NCBI GenBank assembly: GCA_019418605.1 | Contig: DYBN01000061.1 | Span: forward strand, 11,091 to 75,090 | From: Sutterella sp. | GTDB lineage: Bacteria; Pseudomonadota; Gammaproteobacteria; Burkholderiales; Burkholderiaceae_F | Length of the DNA: 64,000 bases | Direction of reading: 5' to 3' | Shown: positions 8,031 to 17,480 of the stretch, piece by piece | Numbering within the stretch: position 1 is the first letter of the stretch | How the letters are laid out: each line of letters starts with the position of its first letter | Notes under the pieces: model-generated | Databases searched by the model: none | Told to the model about the DNA's origin: nothing | What the model saw: the letters and a program-made list of their open reading frames with translations, nothing else | Position numbers and translations under genes: made by a program

Positions 8031-8459
8031 CTAGCGGCGGGCCGCTTCGATCTGCAGCGCCAGCCCCACGCGCTCAATGTCGGCTTCCTGCAGGGTCTTC
8101 ATGACGTTGACAACCTGCTCGTAGCGCACGTCCTTGTCGGCTGCGATCACCACGGGCGTGGCAAGGCCCGCCTGGGCGGTGCGCACGTTGTTGACGAGCG
8201 TGGCGATGTCCACAGGCCGCAGCCCCGTCTTGGTTTTGATCGAGATGCGGCTGTCGGGGTGCACGACGATTTGAATGTTCTCAGGCGGCTCTTTGCCCGC
8301 CTTGTGCACCGAGGGGAGGTTCACGACCGAAGGATTCACGAAGGGGGCGGCCACCATCAGAATCACCACGAGCACGAGCATGACGTCGATGTAGGGCACG
8401 ACGTTCATGTCGCTCATCATGCGCCGGCGGGAGCGGCCGGAAAAGTTTCTCAGTCCCAT
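8031..8459 (-). CDS. tolR: TolR, ExbD-family component of the Tol-Pal motor
   Basis: 142 residues with one N-terminal membrane helix at about 20-42 that carries the proton-path aspartate in NVVPYIDVMLVLVVILMVAA. A periplasmic domain follows, typical of TolR/ExbD. With TolQ it forms the proton-driven stator that energises TolA. It begins 15 bp after tolQ and is followed by tolA after 5 bp, so the three genes are translationally close. Distinguished from the ExbD encoded at 41571 by its operon context. Confidence 0.92.
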   Translation of the reverse strand: MGLRNFSGRSRRRMMSDMNVVPYIDVMLVLVVILMVAAPFVNPSVVNLPSVHKAGKEPPENIQIVVHPDSRISIKTKTGLRPVDIATLVNNVRTAQAGLATPVVIAADKDVRYEQVVNVMKTLQEADIERVGLALQIEAARR

Positions 8460-8474
8460 GCTCGGCCTCCGGCA

Positions 8475-9140
8475 TCAGCGCTGGCGCGCGAGAATGTTGA
8501 GGAACTCTTCGCTGAAGCTGTCGAAGCGGTTGCTGATGCGCTCGATGCGGCTGGCAAAGTAGTTGTAGGCGGCGGTGGCGGGGATGGCGGCAAAAAGGCC
8601 GATGGCCGTGGCGACAAGCGCCTCGGCAATGCCCGGGGCCACGACGGCAAGCGAGACGTTTTCAAGGCTCGAGAGCCCCGTAAAGGCGTTCATGATCCCC
8701 CAGACCGTTCCGAAAAGACCGATGTAGGGCGACACCGACCCGATTGAGGCAAGCATCGGAAGGCCCCGCTCAAGATCGTCGAGCTCGCGCTGAAAGGAGG
8801 CCGTCATGCTGCGGCGCACCCCCGAGAGCGCATCGTCGTCGCTGCGGTCGGTGCGCTTTAAAAACTCCGTCATGCCCGCGGCAAAGATGCGCTCTTCGGC
8901 GCCCGTGCGGTCCTGCCGGGTGGTCGCCGTCTCATAGAGCTTGGCGAGGTCGGCTCCGGACCAGAAGCGCTTTTCAAAGTCGTCGGCCTGGCGCGAGGCT
9001 CTCGAGAGCACGATGCCCTTGGAGAAGATCGTCGCCCAGCTGATGAGCGAGGCAGCCACGAGAACGCCGAGAACGCACTTGACGACGAGCGAGGCGTTCA
9101 TGACGAGCGTGATGACGGAGAGATCGGCGGTGGTGTTCAT
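8475..9140 (-). CDS. tolQ: TolQ, MotA/TolQ/ExbB proton channel
   Basis: 221 residues with three membrane helices (about 15-38, 130-152 and 165-190) and a cytoplasmic loop between the first two. The conserved GLFGTVWGIMNAF segment in helix 2 and the VAPGIAEALVATAIGLFAAIP-like segment in helix 3 (shared with ExbB/MotA) are present. Part of the Tol motor with TolR. A 124-bp gap separates it from ybgC, which could hold a promoter (9141-9264). Confidence 0.92.
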   Translation of the reverse strand: MNTTADLSVITLVMNASLVVKCVLGVLVAASLISWATIFSKGIVLSRASRQADDFEKRFWSGADLAKLYETATTRQDRTGAEERIFAAGMTEFLKRTDRSDDDALSGVRRSMTASFQRELDDLERGLPMLASIGSVSPYIGLFGTVWGIMNAFTGLSSLENVSLAVVAPGIAEALVATAIGLFAAIPATAAYNYFASRIERISNRFDSFSEEFLNILARQR

Positions 9141-9264
9141 GACAAGGCCTGAGAATGATCAATGAGCAGGTATAAAAGTTTGCGCCCGGGGCGCGCTGTT
9201 TTGTTTTTAGGGGCGGCTGCGGCGCGCGGGCGGGCGTGTCAGTGTTTGTTAAAGGGCGCGCAAG

Positions 9265-9681
9265 TCAGCCGCAGACAAAAGCCGCGGCCGCGGCGCGGAT
9301 GTCGGCCGGAAGCTCCACCGGAGCGCCCTCGCCGGGGCTGACGCTTGCGCACCGCACCCGCGCATCGGTGATGACCTCCTCGCCCCGGCAGATCGTCTGA
9401 TGAAAGATGATGCTTGCGTGCTTGACCGCTTCGATCGTCGTCTTCACGGTGAGCAGATCGTCGAGCCTGGCCGAGCGCCGGTAGGCGATCTCGATTTTGC
9501 TCACGACGACAAGCGGGCCGCCTGAGGCGAGCATGGCGGTCTGCTCAAAGCCCAGAGTGCGCAGCAGCTCGGTGCGCGCGCGTTCCATGAAGCACAGGTA
9601 GTTCGAGTGATAGACGATGCCGCCCGCATCCGTGTCTTCCCAATAGATGCGTACGTCGTGCTTGAAGGTCTTGTCCTGCAT
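9265..9681 (-). CDS. ybgC: YbgC-type acyl-CoA thioesterase
   Basis: 138 residues from the ATG at 9681 (MQDKTFKHDVRIYWEDTDAGG). The open frame extends upstream, but homologues start here and are about 130-140 residues. Hot-dog fold thioesterase with the catalytic aspartate in YWEDTDAGGIVYHSNYL. YbgC hydrolyses acyl-CoA thioesters, is linked to phospholipid metabolism, and is the usual first gene of tol-pal operons, as here. No clear Shine-Dalgarno sequence is seen. It is divergent from the peptide ABC genes. Confidence 0.88.
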   Translation of the reverse strand: MQDKTFKHDVRIYWEDTDAGGIVYHSNYLCFMERARTELLRTLGFEQTAMLASGGPLVVVSKIEIAYRRSARLDDLLTVKTTIEAVKHASIIFHQTICRGEEVITDARVRCASVSPGEGAPVELPADIRAAAAAFVCG

Positions 9682-9913
9682 GGTATCTTTAGGAGCGCAG
9701 CAAGGCCGCGCTTTGAAAAAAACAAGCGCGTCCGCGCGAAAAGGCAATACGATGGCGGCGACGGCGCCCTGCAAACGGGGCTTGGTGCGGATGTCCGTGC
9801 GTCAGGCCGAAAGTATATTGAATGTTTTTCCCGGGCGGTCCCTTTTGCCTTGCCGGCAAAGGGGCGCGGCCGCGGCGATTGTTTTTCCAAATTTTGCAAA
9901 AGGTGAGGCCTGC

Positions 9914-12316
9914 ATGCTGAAGTTTTCCTCAGAATCCCGGCAGAGGGCGCCGCGCGCTTTCTGCCGCGGGGAAGGCTTCGGGGGACTGCGCCGCGCCCTT
10001 GCGGCTGTCGTCGGCTTGCCTGCGGCCGCCCTTTTGTGCCTTGCCTTGACCGGAGCGCTGTTGACCGGCTGCTCGAGGCCCCTTAACGCCCCGCGCGCGC
10101 TTGACGAGTACGCGGGCAACACGCTTTTTTCGAGTTTTTCAGGCCGCAGCCCCCGCACGCTTGACCCGCAGCAGTCCTATTCGTCCGATGAGACGATCTA
10201 CGTTTACGGCGCCTACGAGATGCTCTACGGGTATCACTATCTCAAGCGCCCCTACACGCTCGTGGCGCGGGCGGCCGAGCGCGTGACCGCGCCCGTTTAC
10301 TACGACAAGGAGGGTAGAGAGCTGCCCGCCGATGCGCCGAGTGACGCCATCGCCCGCTCGGTCTACCGCATCCCGATCAAAAAGGGCATGCGCTACGCGC
10401 CGCACCCGGCCTTTGCCCGCAACGCAAAGGGCGAGTATCTCTATCACCACCTGACTTACGAAGAAGCAGCGCGGCTCAGAAGCCCCCTTGAGCTCCCCGA
10501 GCGCGGCACGCGCGAAGTGACGGCCGAGGACTTTGTCTACGGCATCAAGCGGATTGCCTCGCCCTCGGTCGTAAGCCCCGTTTTAAGCGCCATGGCCTCG
10601 CACATTGTGGGGCTGGGCGACTTTGCCCGCAGGCTTGAAGCGGCCGACAAGGCCCTGCGGCGGCAGGCCGAGGCCGGCGAAGGTCCTGCGCAGGGCGCGG
10701 GAGAAAAGCAGGCGTTCAATCAGAATTTCGCGCCGTGGCTTGATCTGCGTAGATTTGATCTTGCGGGCGTGCGGGCGCTTGACCGCTACACGCTTGAAAT
10801 TACCGTCTTGGGCAAATACACGCAGTTTTCCAACTGGCTCACGATGAGCTTTTTTGCGCCCGTGCCCTGGGAGGCCGAGGCCTTCTATCACAACCCGGGC
10901 TTTCTGGAAAACAACATTTCCCTTGCGACCTGGCCCGTGGGGGCCGGGCCCTTCATGCTCGTGAAGTCGCTTGCAAACCGCGAGCATGTCCTTGAGCGCA
11001 ATCCCAACTACCGCTTTGAGCCCTATCCCTGCGAGGGCATGCCCGAGGACGAACAAAAGGGCATGCTCAAGGACTGCGGCAAGCCCACGCCCTTTGTCGA
11101 TCGGATCGTGATGACGATGGAAAAAGAGGCGATCCCCACGACCACCAAGTTCCTGCAGGGCTACTACGACAGCCCCCAGATCACGCGGCTTGACGTGGGG
11201 CAGGGCTATCTCGTTGCCATGGGAGACGACCCGGACAAGGCAAAGCTCTACCGAGGCAAGAACCTGCAGTTTCCCTCAACGATTGAAGCGAGCATCTCCT
11301 ACATCGGCTTTAACTGGCTCGATCCCGTGGTGGGCGCCGGTTCAACTGAGGAAGAAGCTCGCCGCAACAGGCTCCTGCGGCAGGCCGTGAGCATTGCGCT
11401 TGACTGGGAGGAGGAGATTGCGATTTTCTCCAAGGGCCAGGGCAGGGCCGCGCACGGGCCGCTGCCGCCCGGGCTCTTTGGCTGGCGCGAAGACGGCCCC
11501 GAGGCCTTTAACAGCGTGGTCTACAAAAAGGACGCCGAAGGCCGCGTCGTGCGTCGCTCAATTGACGAGGCAAAAGAGCTCCTTGCGCAGGCGGGCTACC
11601 CCGACGGGCGCGATGCGCGCACGGGAAAGCCCCTGGTGCTCAACTTCGACTGGCAGAGCGCCGCGGCGGGGTCCAAAGCGTACCTTGAGTGGGTGGCCAA
11701 GCAGTTTGCCAAGCTTGGCATTCAGCTTGAGGTGCGCGCCACCGACTACAACCGCTTTCAGGAGAAGATGCTCAAAGGCTCGGCGCAGATTTATCTCTGG
11801 GGGTGGCTTGCGGACTATCCGGACGCGGAAAACTTCTTTTCGCTTTTATACGGCCCCAACAGCAAGGTGACTTCAAGAGGGGGAGAAAACGCAAGCAACT
11901 ACCGCAATTCCCATTTTGATGCACTCTTTTCTCGCATGAAGGATCTCGAGGACACGCCCGAAAAAGCCGCGCTCATCGACGAGATGACGCGCATCGTGCA
12001 GAACGACGCCCCCTGGTCCTTCGGCTACTATCCCACGTCGGTGGCGGCGCTGCACAACTGGGTGAAAAACGCCAAGCCCACCCAGATGATCCGCTACAAC
12101 GTGCAGTATCTGCGCATCGACGCGGCCGAGCGCATGGCGCAGATCCGCGCCTGGAACAAGCCCGTGCTGTGGCCTGCGGCAGCCGCCCTTGTCCTCGTGC
12201 TGGTGCTCGTCTGGCGCGTGCGCGTGCACGCTGCGCGCTTGTCGGAGCGCCGCGCGCTTGAGTCCGCCGCGCAAGACAAAACGCAGGCGGCCCGCCGCAG
12301 GGAGAACCGGACATGA
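9914..12316 (+). CDS. Peptide-type ABC transporter substrate-binding lipoprotein with C-terminal membrane anchor
   Basis: 800 residues from the ATG at 9914 (MLKFSSESRQ), chosen because it gives a signal peptide ending in the lipobox LLTGC; the frame is open further upstream. The central part is a family-5 extracellular solute-binding protein (oligopeptide/dipeptide type). It is much longer than DppA (about 535) and ends in a strong membrane helix (LWPAAAALVLVLVLVWRV, about 755-775) and a basic tail. It may thus be held at both ends, by lipid and by helix. First gene of a four-gene operon, overlapping the permease by 4 bp (ATGA). Substrate unknown; peptides are the default for the family. Confidence 0.85.
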   Translation: MLKFSSESRQRAPRAFCRGEGFGGLRRALAAVVGLPAAALLCLALTGALLTGCSRPLNAPRALDEYAGNTLFSSFSGRSPRTLDPQQSYSSDETIYVYGAYEMLYGYHYLKRPYTLVARAAERVTAPVYYDKEGRELPADAPSDAIARSVYRIPIKKGMRYAPHPAFARNAKGEYLYHHLTYEEAARLRSPLELPERGTREVTAEDFVYGIKRIASPSVVSPVLSAMASHIVGLGDFARRLEAADKALRRQAEAGEGPAQGAGEKQAFNQNFAPWLDLRRFDLAGVRALDRYTLEITVLGKYTQFSNWLTMSFFAPVPWEAEAFYHNPGFLENNISLATWPVGAGPFMLVKSLANREHVLERNPNYRFEPYPCEGMPEDEQKGMLKDCGKPTPFVDRIVMTMEKEAIPTTTKFLQGYYDSPQITRLDVGQGYLVAMGDDPDKAKLYRGKNLQFPSTIEASISYIGFNWLDPVVGAGSTEEEARRNRLLRQAVSIALDWEEEIAIFSKGQGRAAHGPLPPGLFGWREDGPEAFNSVVYKKDAEGRVVRRSIDEAKELLAQAGYPDGRDARTGKPLVLNFDWQSAAAGSKAYLEWVAKQFAKLGIQLEVRATDYNRFQEKMLKGSAQIYLWGWLADYPDAENFFSLLYGPNSKVTSRGGENASNYRNSHFDALFSRMKDLEDTPEKAALIDEMTRIVQNDAPWSFGYYPTSVAALHNWVKNAKPTQMIRYNVQYLRIDAAERMAQIRAWNKPVLWPAAAALVLVLVLVWRVRVHAARLSERRALESAAQDKTQAARRRENRT

Positions 12317-13290
12317 TCGGCTACATCTTCAGGCGCGTGATCTACGGCTTTTTGATTCTGCTCGGGGTCAATGCGCTTACCTTTGCGCTTTTCTTTGCGG
12401 TCAACACGCCCGACGACATGGCGCGGCTTGCCATCGGCGGCAGATACGTCACGCCCGAGGCGATCGAGCGCTGGAAGGTGCAGCATGGCTACGACCTGCC
12501 GCTGGTTTTTAACGACGAGGCCCAGGGCGTGGAGAAGCTCACGCAGACCATCTTTTTCCAGCGCTCGGCTCCGCTTTTAAAGGGCGACCTGGGGCTCTCG
12601 GACGCAGGCCGCAGCATCAACCGCGAGATTGCCGACCGCGTGGGGCCCTCTCTTGCCCTTGCCGTGCCCACCTTTATTCTCGGCGTCATCGTGATGGTGA
12701 GCTTTTCGCTTCTTCTTGTCATCGTGCGACGCACGCGGCTTGAGTGGGCGGGCGTGGCCTTTAGCGTCTGCGTCATGAGCATCTCGAGCCTTTTTTACAT
12801 CATTTTCGGGCAGTGGCTCTTTGCCAAGACCCTGCGCCTCGTGCCCGTCTCGGGCTTTATGGACGGCTGGGCGATGACGGCCTTTTTGCTGCTTCCGGTG
12901 GCAATCGGCATCTTCTCGCGCCTGGGGTCGGATACGCTGCTGTACCGTGCGATGTTTCTTGAGGAGGCGGGCAAGGACTACGTGCGCACGGCGCGCGCCA
13001 AGGGCGCCGGAGAAGGGCGCGTGATGTTCAATCACGTGCTTCGAAACGCCATGCTCCCGATTTTGACAAGCACCGTGGCCGTTTTTCCGCTGCTCTTTAT
13101 GGGCTCGCTCATCATGGAGAGCTTCTTTGGCATCCCGGGACTGGGCTCGTACACGATCGACGCGATCAATGCACAGGACTTTTCCATCGTGCGCGCCATG
13201 GTGTTTTTGGGAACCGCGGCCTACGTCGTGGGGCTTGTTCTCACCGACATCAGCTACACGATCGCCGATCCGCGCATTCGGCTCAAATAG
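12313..13290 (+). CDS. Peptide-type ABC transporter permease (DppB/OppB/YejB-like)
   Basis: 325 residues with about six membrane helices and the family architecture: an N-terminal helix, an extended periplasmic loop, then the inner-membrane permease core. The EAA-type coupling segment is visible as EEAGKDYVRTARAKGAGE (about 217-234), which contacts the ATPase. Translationally coupled to the binding-protein gene by a 4-bp overlap; the next permease starts 17 bp downstream. Confidence 0.9.
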   Translation: MIGYIFRRVIYGFLILLGVNALTFALFFAVNTPDDMARLAIGGRYVTPEAIERWKVQHGYDLPLVFNDEAQGVEKLTQTIFFQRSAPLLKGDLGLSDAGRSINREIADRVGPSLALAVPTFILGVIVMVSFSLLLVIVRRTRLEWAGVAFSVCVMSISSLFYIIFGQWLFAKTLRLVPVSGFMDGWAMTAFLLLPVAIGIFSRLGSDTLLYRAMFLEEAGKDYVRTARAKGAGEGRVMFNHVLRNAMLPILTSTVAVFPLLFMGSLIMESFFGIPGLGSYTIDAINAQDFSIVRAMVFLGTAAYVVGLVLTDISYTIADPRIRLK

Positions 13291-13307
13291 GGACGGGCGC
13301 AAAAACA

Positions 13308-14711
13308 ATGTTCGACGTGAAGTTCGTTTTCCTCTACACCGACGCCGTGCTGTGGTTCGTGCTGGCGCTCGTTGTCTTTTATGCGCGCTACGCGCTCTCG
13401 CGCCCTCTGGTGGCCGCAAGGTGGCGGCACGTGCGGGACAACCGCACGGCGCTTGCGGCCGCGGCCGTCCTGTCGGTCTTTTTTGTGATTGCCTTGAGCG
13501 ACAGCGTGCACTTTCGCCGGCCGCTCCCCGTCGAGCCCGGCATGCAGCAGGCCTGGGAGACGCGCACGGTGTCGCTGCTTGACGTCGTCGTGGGAGAAAA
13601 CATCGCAGGGCGCGAGCGCAGCTACTCGGCTCCCTTTGCCATGGTGGACTTTGACAAGACGACGGTGCTCACCGAAAACGGAAGCGAGCGCGTGTTTGCG
13701 CGCTTAAAAGGCGCCTCGCCCGAAATCGCCCCCGAGGGCTTTCGGCTCAAGTTCATCAAAAAGCTCGCGGGCGGCGTGATGACGGCGGCCGTGCTGCTCT
13801 CGGCGCTGTGGCTTGTTCTTGCGGCAATCCTTGCGGCCGCCCGAAAGATTTCCTACAAGGAGGCGCTGCGGCGCGCGACGGCCCCCGACAACCCCTGGCG
13901 GCCTGCGATCATTGTCTGGCAGGGGGCGATTTTCCTTGCGTCGGTGGCAGCCTTCTTGTGGCCCTCCTGGCATATTTTGGGCACCGATGCAACGGGCAAC
14001 GATGCGCTCTTTGGCGCTCTAAAGAGCGTGCGCACGGCCTTTGTCATCGGGTCACTGGCGACGCTGACGACGCTGCCCTTTGCCGTGGTGCTTGGCATTT
14101 GCGCGGGCTACTTCAAGGGCAAGGTCGACGACGTCATCCAGTACATCTACACCACCTTGAGCTCGATTCCTTCGGTGCTTCTCATTGCGGCCTCGGTGCT
14201 GATGGTGCAGGTTTTTATCGACAAAAATCCGCAGCTTTACGCCACGGGGCTTGAGAGAGCCGACGTGCGGCTCTTTCTTCTGGCGGCCATCATCGGCATG
14301 ACGAGCTGGGCGGGGCTCGCACGCCTGCTGCGGGCCGAAACGATGAAGGTCTCGGCCATGGACTTTGTGACCGCCGCGCGAGCCTTCGGGGTGTCGCATG
14401 CGCGGATCATGGCCCGGCACGTCTTTCCCAACGTCGTGCACATCGTGCTCATCGTCACCGTGCTCGATTTTTCAAGCATCGTGCTCTACGAGGCCGTGCT
14501 GAGCTACGTGGGCGTGGGCGTTGATCCCGTGATGGACTCCTTTGGCTCGATGATCAATGCCGCGGCCGTGGAGATGAGCCGCTCGCCTGTGATCTGGTGG
14601 AACCTTCTGGCGGCCTTCATCTTCATGGTGACGATGGTGCTTGCGGCCAATCTCTTTGCCTCGGGCGTGCGCGAGGCCTTTGATCCGCGCGCAGGAGGCA
14701 GGCATGCTTGA
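13308..14711 (+). CDS. Peptide-type ABC transporter permease (DppC/OppC-like) with long N-terminal extension
   Basis: 467 residues, about 165 more than DppC. The C-terminal 250 residues are the usual permease, beginning at the family motif HILGTDATGNDALF (about 223-236), with the coupling segment MDFVTAARAFGVSHARIM. The extension has membrane helices at about 10-30, 47-65 and 148-172, and a periplasmic domain between the last two. Pairs with the upstream permease. The ATPase gene overlaps its end by 8 bp. The extension might dock the oversized, membrane-anchored binding protein (inference). Confidence 0.88.
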   Translation: MFDVKFVFLYTDAVLWFVLALVVFYARYALSRPLVAARWRHVRDNRTALAAAAVLSVFFVIALSDSVHFRRPLPVEPGMQQAWETRTVSLLDVVVGENIAGRERSYSAPFAMVDFDKTTVLTENGSERVFARLKGASPEIAPEGFRLKFIKKLAGGVMTAAVLLSALWLVLAAILAAARKISYKEALRRATAPDNPWRPAIIVWQGAIFLASVAAFLWPSWHILGTDATGNDALFGALKSVRTAFVIGSLATLTTLPFAVVLGICAGYFKGKVDDVIQYIYTTLSSIPSVLLIAASVLMVQVFIDKNPQLYATGLERADVRLFLLAAIIGMTSWAGLARLLRAETMKVSAMDFVTAARAFGVSHARIMARHVFPNVVHIVLIVTVLDFSSIVLYEAVLSYVGVGVDPVMDSFGSMINAAAVEMSRSPVIWWNLLAAFIFMVTMVLAANLFASGVREAFDPRAGGRHA

Positions 14712-16497
14712 GGTGAGAGACCTGCACGTGGCCGTGCACGACGAAGGCCGCCTTCTTGAGGCGGTAAGCGGCGTGAGCTTTTCGCTTGAAGCAGGCGAGA
14801 CGCTCGCCCTTGTCGGGGAGTCGGGCTGCGGCAAGTCGCTTACGGCGTTGTCTCTGATGCGGCTGTTGCCCGAAGCGGCGTGCATTACAAAGGGAGAAGT
14901 GCTGCTTGAGGGCGAAGACCTCCTTGCCATTTCCGAGCGCGAGATGCGCGCGCGCCGCGGCAAGGAAATCGCGATGATCTTTCAGGAGCCCGCCACGAGC
15001 CTTAATCCCGTGATGACCGTGGGGGAGCAGATCGTCGAGGCCGTGCGGCTACACAAGTCCTGCACCAAACAGGAGGCGCGGGCAATCGCTCTTGAGTGGC
15101 TTGCGCGCGTGGGCATTGACGATGCGCCAAGACGCTTTGGCGCCTTTGCCCACGAGCTCTCCGGCGGACAAAAGCAGCGCGTGATGATTGCCATGGCGCT
15201 TGCCTGCGAGCCGCAGGTTGTCATTGCCGACGAGCCTACGACGGCGCTTGACGTGACGCTGCAGGCGCAGATTCTGGCGCTTCTCAAAAAACTTCAGGCC
15301 GAGCGCGGCATCGCGCTTTTGCTGATCACGCACGATCTGGCCGTGGTGCGCGCCTGCGCCGACCGCGTCGCGCTCATGTACGCAGGAGAAATTGTTGAAA
15401 CGAACGACGCGGCCGCCTTTTTCGCGCGTCCTCAGCACCCTTATGCAAGGCAGCTTCTGGCGGCCGTTCCGTCGGCCGACAAAAGCGCGCGCGCCTTGGC
15501 GGGCATTGCGGGCGCCGTGCCTGAACTTTCGGCCATGCCCGCGGGGTGCCGCTTTGCGCCGCGCTGCGCTGCGGCCGAGGAGCGCTGTCATAACTGCAGA
15601 ATCGAGCTTAAAAGCCTCGGCGGCCGCGCGGCCGTGCGCTGCCTCAAGGCGGGAGCGCCGATTGCCGTTGCGCTGTCCCGAGAAGCTCCGCGCCCCAAAG
15701 TGGGAGAGGCGGTGCTTGAAATTGACGATTTATCCGTTGCCTATGAAAAAAAGAGGGGCCTTCTGCGGCCTGCGGCCCTCTTTACGGCCGTTGATCACGT
15801 AAGTCTCACGGTGCGCGCGGGGCTTACGACGGCGCTTGTCGGCGAGTCGGGCTCGGGCAAGACGACGCTTGCCAAGGCTGCCCTTGGGCTGCTGCCGCAG
15901 GTAAAAATGAGCGGGTCGGTGCGGCTTGCCGGCCGCCCCGCCTACGACGCGCACGGGCACTTTGACGCGCGCATGCACGCGTTTGCGCAGATTGTTTTTC
16001 AGGATCCCTTTGCTTCGCTTGATCCCCGCATGAGTGCAGGCGAGTGCATTGAAGAAGGAATGATGGCGCTGCTGCCGGCGATGAGCGCCGCTGAGAGGAC
16101 CGCGCGCGTGGCGGCGCTTTTGGAGCGCGTGGGACTGCCCGCGGCGGCCGCGCGCAGACTGCCGCATGAATTCTCAGGCGGCCAGCGACAGAGAATCGCC
16201 ATTGCCCGGGCGCTTGCCGTTGATCCGCGCATCATCATCTGCGACGAGCCCACGAGCGCGCTCGATGTTTCCGTGCAGGCGCAGATTCTCAATTTGTTGC
16301 GCGAGATTCAGGCAAAGACCGGGGTGGCGTTTTTATTCATCACGCACAACTTTGCCGTGGTCGAGTACCTCGCCCACGAGGTGGCGGTGATGAAAAACGG
16401 CCGGCTTGTGGAAGCCGGCCCGGCGCGCGAGGTGCTGCAGCACCCGCGGGAGGACTACACGCGCAGCCTTCTGGCGGCCGTGCCGAGGTTGTTCTAG
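14704..16497 (+). CDS. Peptide-type ABC transporter ATPase, fused double-NBD protein
   Basis: 597 residues; ATG 14704 is chosen over the upstream in-frame one because it gives the standard MLEVRDLHVAV start. Two complete nucleotide-binding domains are fused, corresponding to DppD and DppF. Walker A motifs are GESGCGKS (about 38) and GESGSGKT (about 380). Signatures are LSGGQKQR and FSGGQRQR. Each half has a DEPT Walker B. Between them lies the oligopeptide-transporter C-terminal motif with paired cysteines (CRFAPRCAAAEERC). Last gene of the operon. Confidence 0.92.
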   Translation: MLEVRDLHVAVHDEGRLLEAVSGVSFSLEAGETLALVGESGCGKSLTALSLMRLLPEAACITKGEVLLEGEDLLAISEREMRARRGKEIAMIFQEPATSLNPVMTVGEQIVEAVRLHKSCTKQEARAIALEWLARVGIDDAPRRFGAFAHELSGGQKQRVMIAMALACEPQVVIADEPTTALDVTLQAQILALLKKLQAERGIALLLITHDLAVVRACADRVALMYAGEIVETNDAAAFFARPQHPYARQLLAAVPSADKSARALAGIAGAVPELSAMPAGCRFAPRCAAAEERCHNCRIELKSLGGRAAVRCLKAGAPIAVALSREAPRPKVGEAVLEIDDLSVAYEKKRGLLRPAALFTAVDHVSLTVRAGLTTALVGESGSGKTTLAKAALGLLPQVKMSGSVRLAGRPAYDAHGHFDARMHAFAQIVFQDPFASLDPRMSAGECIEEGMMALLPAMSAAERTARVAALLERVGLPAAAARRLPHEFSGGQRQRIAIARALAVDPRIIICDEPTSALDVSVQAQILNLLREIQAKTGVAFLFITHNFAVVEYLAHEVAVMKNGRLVEAGPAREVLQHPREDYTRSLLAAVPRLF

Positions 16498-16504
16498 CTG
16501 GAGC

Positions 16505-17170
16505 TCAGCGTGCGTCGCTAATCTTGAAGCGCTTTTCGATGTAGCCCACCAGACGCGTGATCGACAGCGTCATGACAAGGTACAGAATCGCGACGGCCGA
16601 CCAGATTTCAAGCGAGCCGTAGGTCTCCGAGATGATGAGCTGGCCCGAGCGCGTCAACTCCTCAAAGCCGATGACCGACACGAGCGAGGAGTCCTTGAGC
16701 ATGGCGATGAACTCGTTGCCAAGCGGCGGAATGATGCGCTTGAATGCCTGCGGCAGGATGATGTAGCGCATCGTCTGGCTCCAGTTCATGCCAAGCGAGA
16801 GACCTGCGCGCATCTGTCCGATGTCAATTGACTGAATGCCCGCGCGAAAGATTTCGGCCACGTATGCGCCCGAATTGATCGAGCAGGCGGCAACGGCCGC
16901 CACGAACGGGTCGATGCGCTGGCCGATGATCACGGGCAGCGCAAAGTAGATGATGAAGATCTGCACGAGCAGCGGGGTGCCGCGGATGAAGTCGACGTAG
17001 ATCTTGGCGAGAATGCGCAGCGGCGCCCAGCGGCTTAGCTGCGCGAGCGCGGCAACAAGGCCGAACACCAGGCCCAGGCCCACGGCAAGCACCGTGATCT
17101 CCAAGGTGACGAGCGCTCCCTGAAGAAGCAGCGGAAGCGAAGACGTGATGAGAGAAAAATCGAATTCCAT
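16505..17170 (-). CDS. Polar amino-acid ABC transporter permease (GlnP/HisM type)
   Basis: 221 residues from ATG 17170 (MEFDFSLITSSLPLLLQG), the usual N-terminus of the His/Glu/Gln/Arg/opine permease family. Five membrane helices are predicted. FIRGTPLLVQIFIIYF is the family signature. A coupling region with RAGLSLGMNWSQTMRYIILP precedes the last helices. No binding protein or ATPase gene is next to it, so its partners must be elsewhere. It is convergent with the peptide ABC operon (7 bp between stops). Confidence 0.88.
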   Translation of the reverse strand: MEFDFSLITSSLPLLLQGALVTLEITVLAVGLGLVFGLVAALAQLSRWAPLRILAKIYVDFIRGTPLLVQIFIIYFALPVIIGQRIDPFVAAVAACSINSGAYVAEIFRAGIQSIDIGQMRAGLSLGMNWSQTMRYIILPQAFKRIIPPLGNEFIAMLKDSSLVSVIGFEELTRSGQLIISETYGSLEIWSAVAILYLVMTLSITRLVGYIEKRFKISDAR

Positions 17171-17480
17171 GGAGATTTGTCCGGCGCGGGCGAAGAAACG
17201 CAGTCTGCGGCCGCCGCCCGTCAGTTTGATTTCAACACGAGCGTGCCGCGCTTGAAAACAAGGACGCGGCACAACCTGAAAGTATAAGCAACTTCGCCTG
17301 CGGGCACTTGAAATTTTTGCCCTCGGCCAAGGGCGGGCGGCAGCCCTAGGCGCCGGTCAAGAGGGGCTTCTGCCTGAGGTCAGCAGCGGCCCGGAAAAGA
17401 GGGCTTTCAGGGGCGACGTCAGTGGGCAGGAGAGGGACGAAAGGAAAACCTGATTTTTTTGTCAGGTATTTTTCGGTATG
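17171..17480. other. Non-coding region upstream of the isc operon
   Basis: No credible gene. It holds the 5' side of the lone permease gene and leads into the iscR regulatory region. Open frames here are short and lack family resemblance. Confidence 0.5.

Noticed and set aside
6682..8034. 450-codon open frame opposite tolA
   Set aside because: It is the mirror image of the low-complexity coiled coil (repetitive Leu/Phe/Ala), has no domain, and the tolA frame has clear homology and operon context.
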